DNA from: JALQXV01 sp051005235
GTDB lineage: Bacteria; Patescibacteriota; Saccharimonadia; Saccharimonadales; 2-12-FULL-41-12
NCBI GenBank assembly: GCA_051005235.1
Contig: JBPCJO010000087.1
Location: 1-7,598, forward strand
DNA: 7,598 bases
Direction of reading: 5' to 3'
Positions 5,507 to 7,598 of this stretch are shown here, piece after piece. The number at the start of each line of letters is the position of its first letter. Within the stretch, counting starts at the first letter, position 1. Position numbers and translations under genes: made by a program. The notes beneath the pieces were generated by a model. That model was not told where the DNA came from. It ran no database searches and saw only the letters and a program-made list of their open reading frames with translations.

Positions 5507-6529
5507 GTGTCAATAAGAAAACTAACAGCTCTTTTTAGCGGTATGGCAATTGCCTTTTTGGCATTATTTTCGTTGGCTACGGCCCAAGATAGCGGACAAA
5601 CTAACCAAGGTGGAGGCAATGGTCTGCAAATATCACCGACAAGAACCGAGGTTAGTATAAATCCAGGCGAGTCAAAGCCGTATACTTTCATAGTCAAGAA
5701 TATTACTAGCGGGCCTTTGGACGCGAACTTCACAATCAACGATTTTGAGTCAGACGGAGTTACAGGTAACCCGAAAATTATTGTCGATGACAGCGAGCGG
5801 ACACCGACTACTATAAGCAATTTTCTAACAGGCCTGGGTAACTTTTCTCTAAAACCTGGTGAATCCAAAGAAGTTAAATTCAACGTTAGTGTTCCAGAAG
5901 ATGCCGTACCAGGCGCATATTATGGAATAGTCCGCTACGCGGCTATACCTAAAAGCGGAGTATTGAATGATGAAGCCGAGAGACAACTTGCTCTAACTGC
6001 CAGCCTGGGACACTTAGTTCTAGTAGAAATCTCCGGCGACATAAATGAACAGATCCAGCTTGATAGCTTAAAATTTGGCAAGGATAACAAAGGGGACAAT
6101 AGTGATATCAGTACCAGCTCTATATTTTTCAAAGCACCAGACAGAGCGTTACTAGCAATCAACAACCTCGGCAATGGATTTTCACGGCCTTTTGGCTCGG
6201 TAACAATAAACGACTTTAAGAATACCGAAGTCCAACGCTACGAAGTAAATGATGTAACTCCAAAGGGCATTGTTCTGCCTAAATCTTCCAGAACTTTCAT
6301 CAACGATCTACAAAACATCAAAACACCTGGCCGCTATACGGCTACAGCTTCTGTAGCTTACGGTAACGGCGGGGAAGTTATAACTTACAAATCCAGCTTC
6401 TGGTATCTGCCTGTTTGGTTCTTGCTAGCTATACTGTTCGTAATCGCAATAATTGGCGGCGGCGGATACTACTTCTACAAGAAGAGATACGCTCCAACCA
6501 AATCTTCCAAGCGAAAATCTCGCAGATAG
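5507..6529 (+). CDS. DUF916-like (WxL-interacting-type) surface protein with C-terminal membrane anchor
   Basis: A 340-residue protein starting at GTG. Residues 1-26 are a signal peptide (cleavage after ATA). Residues about 39-175 match the pattern of DUF916, the peptidoglycan-binding half of WxL-interacting proteins: LQISPTRTEVSINPGESKPYTFIVKN, then FSLKPGESKEVKFNVSVPEDAVPGAYYGIVRY. Residues about 176-297 resemble the second half (DUF3324): a beta domain with NNLGNGFSRPFGSVTI, GIVLPKSSRTF and TPGRYTATASVAYG. Residues 303-325 are a transmembrane helix followed by a basic tail (KKRYAPTKSSKRKSRR), the usual end of such proteins. There is no Cys. In Firmicutes these proteins hold WxL-domain proteins at the wall, and here the three candidate partners lie directly upstream. 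Family assignment is from pattern recognition; the partner role is inferred. An 8-bp stem-loop overlaps its stop codon. Confidence 0.82.
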   Translation: MSIRKLTALFSGMAIAFLALFSLATAQDSGQTNQGGGNGLQISPTRTEVSINPGESKPYTFIVKNITSGPLDANFTINDFESDGVTGNPKIIVDDSERTPTTISNFLTGLGNFSLKPGESKEVKFNVSVPEDAVPGAYYGIVRYAAIPKSGVLNDEAERQLALTASLGHLVLVEISGDINEQIQLDSLKFGKDNKGDNSDISTSSIFFKAPDRALLAINNLGNGFSRPFGSVTINDFKNTEVQRYEVNDVTPKGIVLPKSSRTFINDLQNIKTPGRYTATASVAYGNGGEVITYKSSFWYLPVWFLLAILFVIAIIGGGGYYFYKKRYAPTKSSKRKSRR

Positions 6530-6546
6530 TTTCTATATACTATCTG
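6523..6546 (+). terminator. Stem-loop across the stop of the DUF916-like gene; weak terminator candidate
   Basis: CAGATAGT (6523-6530) pairs with ACTATCTG (6539-6546) over an 8-nt loop. The TAG stop is inside the left arm. Only TTGT follows, not a U-run, and the stem is A/U-rich, so termination would be inefficient. It may instead protect the 3' end of the mRNA. Confidence 0.35.
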
Positions 6547-6561
6547 TTGTCAAACCGCTTG

Positions 6562-6570
6562 TGGTAATAT
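6562..6570 (+). promoter_or_regulatory. Extended -10 (TGGTAATAT) for the gene at 6591
   Basis: TAATAT at 6565-6570 (4 of 6) is preceded by TGG in the extended -10 position, as before the genes at 2119 and 3009. The predicted start near 6577 leaves a leader of about 14 nt with no Shine-Dalgarno. A TTGTCA at 6547-6552 is too close (12 nt) to act as its -35. Confidence 0.42.
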
Positions 6571-6590
6571 TGATCTGATAAAGACTAACA

Positions 6591-7466
6591 ATGACTGCCA
6601 TAAAAAAACACTGGTTACGAATATTTATAGTGATAGGCCTGGTATTCCTGCTGATAATTCAGGCTAATTCCGCTCGAGCGGCCGAGGAAAGCGGCTCTAT
6701 CGGCCTAGAAGGCAAGATCAGCGCGCCACCACCAACGCAAGCCGCCACCATTGCTTTCCCTCGCAATGGCGCGGTTATCGGCGAAGGTCAAGTCACTGTT
6801 ACCGGCCTTTGCCCGGCGGGCGTAATTGTAAAAATCTTTAAAAACAATGTTTTCGCTGGTGCCGCACCGTGTGTTAATGGCAGTTATTCGATCCTGATTG
6901 ATTTATTTGGTGGCACAAACGAGATAATCGCCCGAGTCTTTGATGACTTGGATCAACAAGGACCGGACTCCAACAAAGTCACGGTAACGTATCCTATAAG
7001 TCAGTTTGAAGCTGGCCAGCGGGTGACGCTTACCTCGACTTTCGCTAAAAAAGGAGCTAATCCAGGTGCAACCTTAACCTGGCCGATAATTTTGAGCGGC
7101 GGCACAGGACCTTACGCGGTAACGGTTGACTGGGGCGACGGCAAAATCCCGGACGTTTTGAGCCAGGAATTCGCCGGTACATTTAACATCGAGCACATCT
7201 ATGATTCGCCCGGCGTTTATACCATCATAGTTCGGGTGGCTGACAAAAACGGTAGCGTTGCATTCTTGCAGCTAATCGGTATCGCCAATGGCCAAGTAGC
7301 GCAAGATAATGGAGGCCAGAACGGTAACGGAGAACCTGAAGCCAAGCCCAAGACAAAAATCCTTTGGACACCGTTATTGGCTGCAATCCCTTTGATGGCT
7401 GCCAGTTTTTGGCTTGGCCGCCGCCACGAACTTCAGGTGCTGAGAAAACGTTTAGAACGCAAATAA
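6591..7466 (+). CDS. Ig-like/PKD-domain surface protein with C-terminal membrane anchor
   Basis: A 291-residue protein. Residues 1-31 are a signal peptide (KKHWLR, core IFIVIGLVFLLII, cleavage after ARA). Residues about 50-134 look like a bacterial Ig-like domain (ATIAFPRNGAVIGEGQVTVTG ... NEIIARVFDDLDQQGPDSN), with Cys 74 and 94 placed to pair. Residues about 157-233 form a PKD domain, shown by VDWGDGK (179-185) and HIYDSPGVYTIIVRVADKNG (202-221). A Gly/Asn/Pro-rich linker (235-256) leads to a transmembrane helix (about 258-276) and a basic tail (RRHELQVLRKRLERK). The orientation puts both domains outside. It shares its membrane-end layout with the DUF916-like neighbour and may be a second anchored subunit of the same surface complex; this is inferred from position and topology. 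Ig-like and PKD domains usually mediate protein or glycan contacts. Confidence 0.83.
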   Translation: MTAIKKHWLRIFIVIGLVFLLIIQANSARAAEESGSIGLEGKISAPPPTQAATIAFPRNGAVIGEGQVTVTGLCPAGVIVKIFKNNVFAGAAPCVNGSYSILIDLFGGTNEIIARVFDDLDQQGPDSNKVTVTYPISQFEAGQRVTLTSTFAKKGANPGATLTWPIILSGGTGPYAVTVDWGDGKIPDVLSQEFAGTFNIEHIYDSPGVYTIIVRVADKNGSVAFLQLIGIANGQVAQDNGGQNGNGEPEAKPKTKILWTPLLAAIPLMAASFWLGRRHELQVLRKRLERK

Positions 7467-7493
7467 AATTTAGCACATTTCGGCGAAATGCAG

Positions 7494-7499
7494 GATAAT
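7494..7499 (+). promoter_or_regulatory. Candidate -10 (GATAAT) close to the mnmA start
   Basis: GATAAT (5 of 6) ends 9 nt before ATG 7509, predicting a leader of only a few bases. No Shine-Dalgarno is visible. Just upstream, CATTTC-GGC-GAAATG (7476-7490) is a small hairpin that is too weak to call a terminator. An overlapping TAATAT at 7496-7501 is an alternative. Confidence 0.38.
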
Positions 7500-7508
7500 A
7501 TTATTTCT

Positions 7509-7598
7509 ATGAACAAAAAAATTTTCGTGGGGATGAGTGGTGGAGTTGATTCTTCGGTTACGGCGGCGCTTTTGAAAGACCAAGGCTACGAAGTTATC
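7509..7598 (+). CDS. mnmA: tRNA-uridine 2-sulfurtransferase MnmA (N-terminal part, runs off window)
   Basis: Only the first 30 residues are present. They include FVGMSGGVDSSVTAALLKDQ, where SGGVDS is the ATP-binding PP-loop of MnmA; the following VTAALLKDQGYEVI also fits this family well. MnmA acts in the cytoplasm. It adenylates and thiolates U34 at position 2 in tRNAs for Lys, Glu and Gln. The catalytic cysteines lie beyond the window. Other PP-loop enzymes share SGG-x-DS (argininosuccinate synthase, GuaA, NadE), but GMSGGVDSSV with ALLKxQGYEV is typical of MnmA. It is a housekeeping gene that marks the end of the surface-protein block. Confidence 0.88.
   Translation, partial: MNKKIFVGMSGGVDSSVTAALLKDQGYEVI

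Noticed and set aside
3533..6174. Minus-strand frames within P2, P3 and the DUF916-like gene (3533-3748, 4394-4783, 5482-5883, 5935-6174)
   Set aside because: They lie opposite convincing secreted-protein genes, have low-complexity shadow translations and no credible start sites.
1..7598. UGA recoded as glycine (code 25) as in Gracilibacteria or SR1
   Set aside because: TGA terminates P1 and P3 right after the conserved terminal Phe (IPTF, TAAF), and P2 ends at the same point (TPTF) with TAA, so TGA behaves as a stop.

Overview
The window looks like a chromosomal piece from a Candidate Phyla Radiation (Patescibacteria) bacterium, possibly Saccharibacteria. This rests on protein style: small secreted beta-sandwich proteins, a tail-fibre-like membrane protein, and promoters of the extended -10 type with several very short or absent 5' leaders. 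It is an inference, not a proven placement. TGA ends two genes, so recoding of UGA (as in Gracilibacteria/SR1) is unlikely. No RNA gene, CRISPR array, transposase or phage replication gene is visible.

Layout. Positions 1-72 hold the C-terminal end of an unidentified + strand gene. Positions 73-209 are an A/C-rich spacer ending in a 24-bp perfect palindrome. A minus-strand gene (210-1265) encodes a membrane-anchored fibre-like protein. A 148-bp divergent spacer separates it from a + strand run: a small membrane-anchored protein (1414-2091), three secreted proteins (2119-2898, 3009-4343, 4401-5447), a DUF916-like protein with a C-terminal membrane anchor (5507-6529), an Ig-like/PKD protein with a C-terminal membrane anchor (6591-7466), and the first 30 codons of mnmA (7509 onward), a housekeeping tRNA thiolase.

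Main point. The block 2119-7466 resembles the WxL surface complexes of Firmicutes. Three secreted proteins share a C-terminal beta-sandwich-like domain but have no membrane anchor and no LPXTG motif. Next to them sits a protein built like the WxL-interacting proteins (DUF916 plus a DUF3324-like region, C-terminal TM helix and basic tail). In the secreted proteins the places where WxL domains carry W-x-L appear to hold Tyr or aliphatic residues instead, and all three proteins end in Phe (IPTF, TPTF, TAAF). I propose that this is a divergent, Trp-less WxL-like system in which P1-P3 are held at the cell surface by the two anchored proteins.

Regulation. The genes are co-oriented and close together, but most have their own recognisable promoter. 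Two genes (P2 and the DUF916-like protein) have A-rich leaders with strong Shine-Dalgarno sites. Others (P1, P3, mnmA) have the -10 element only 7-11 nt before ATG and no Shine-Dalgarno, which suggests leaderless or near-leaderless translation.
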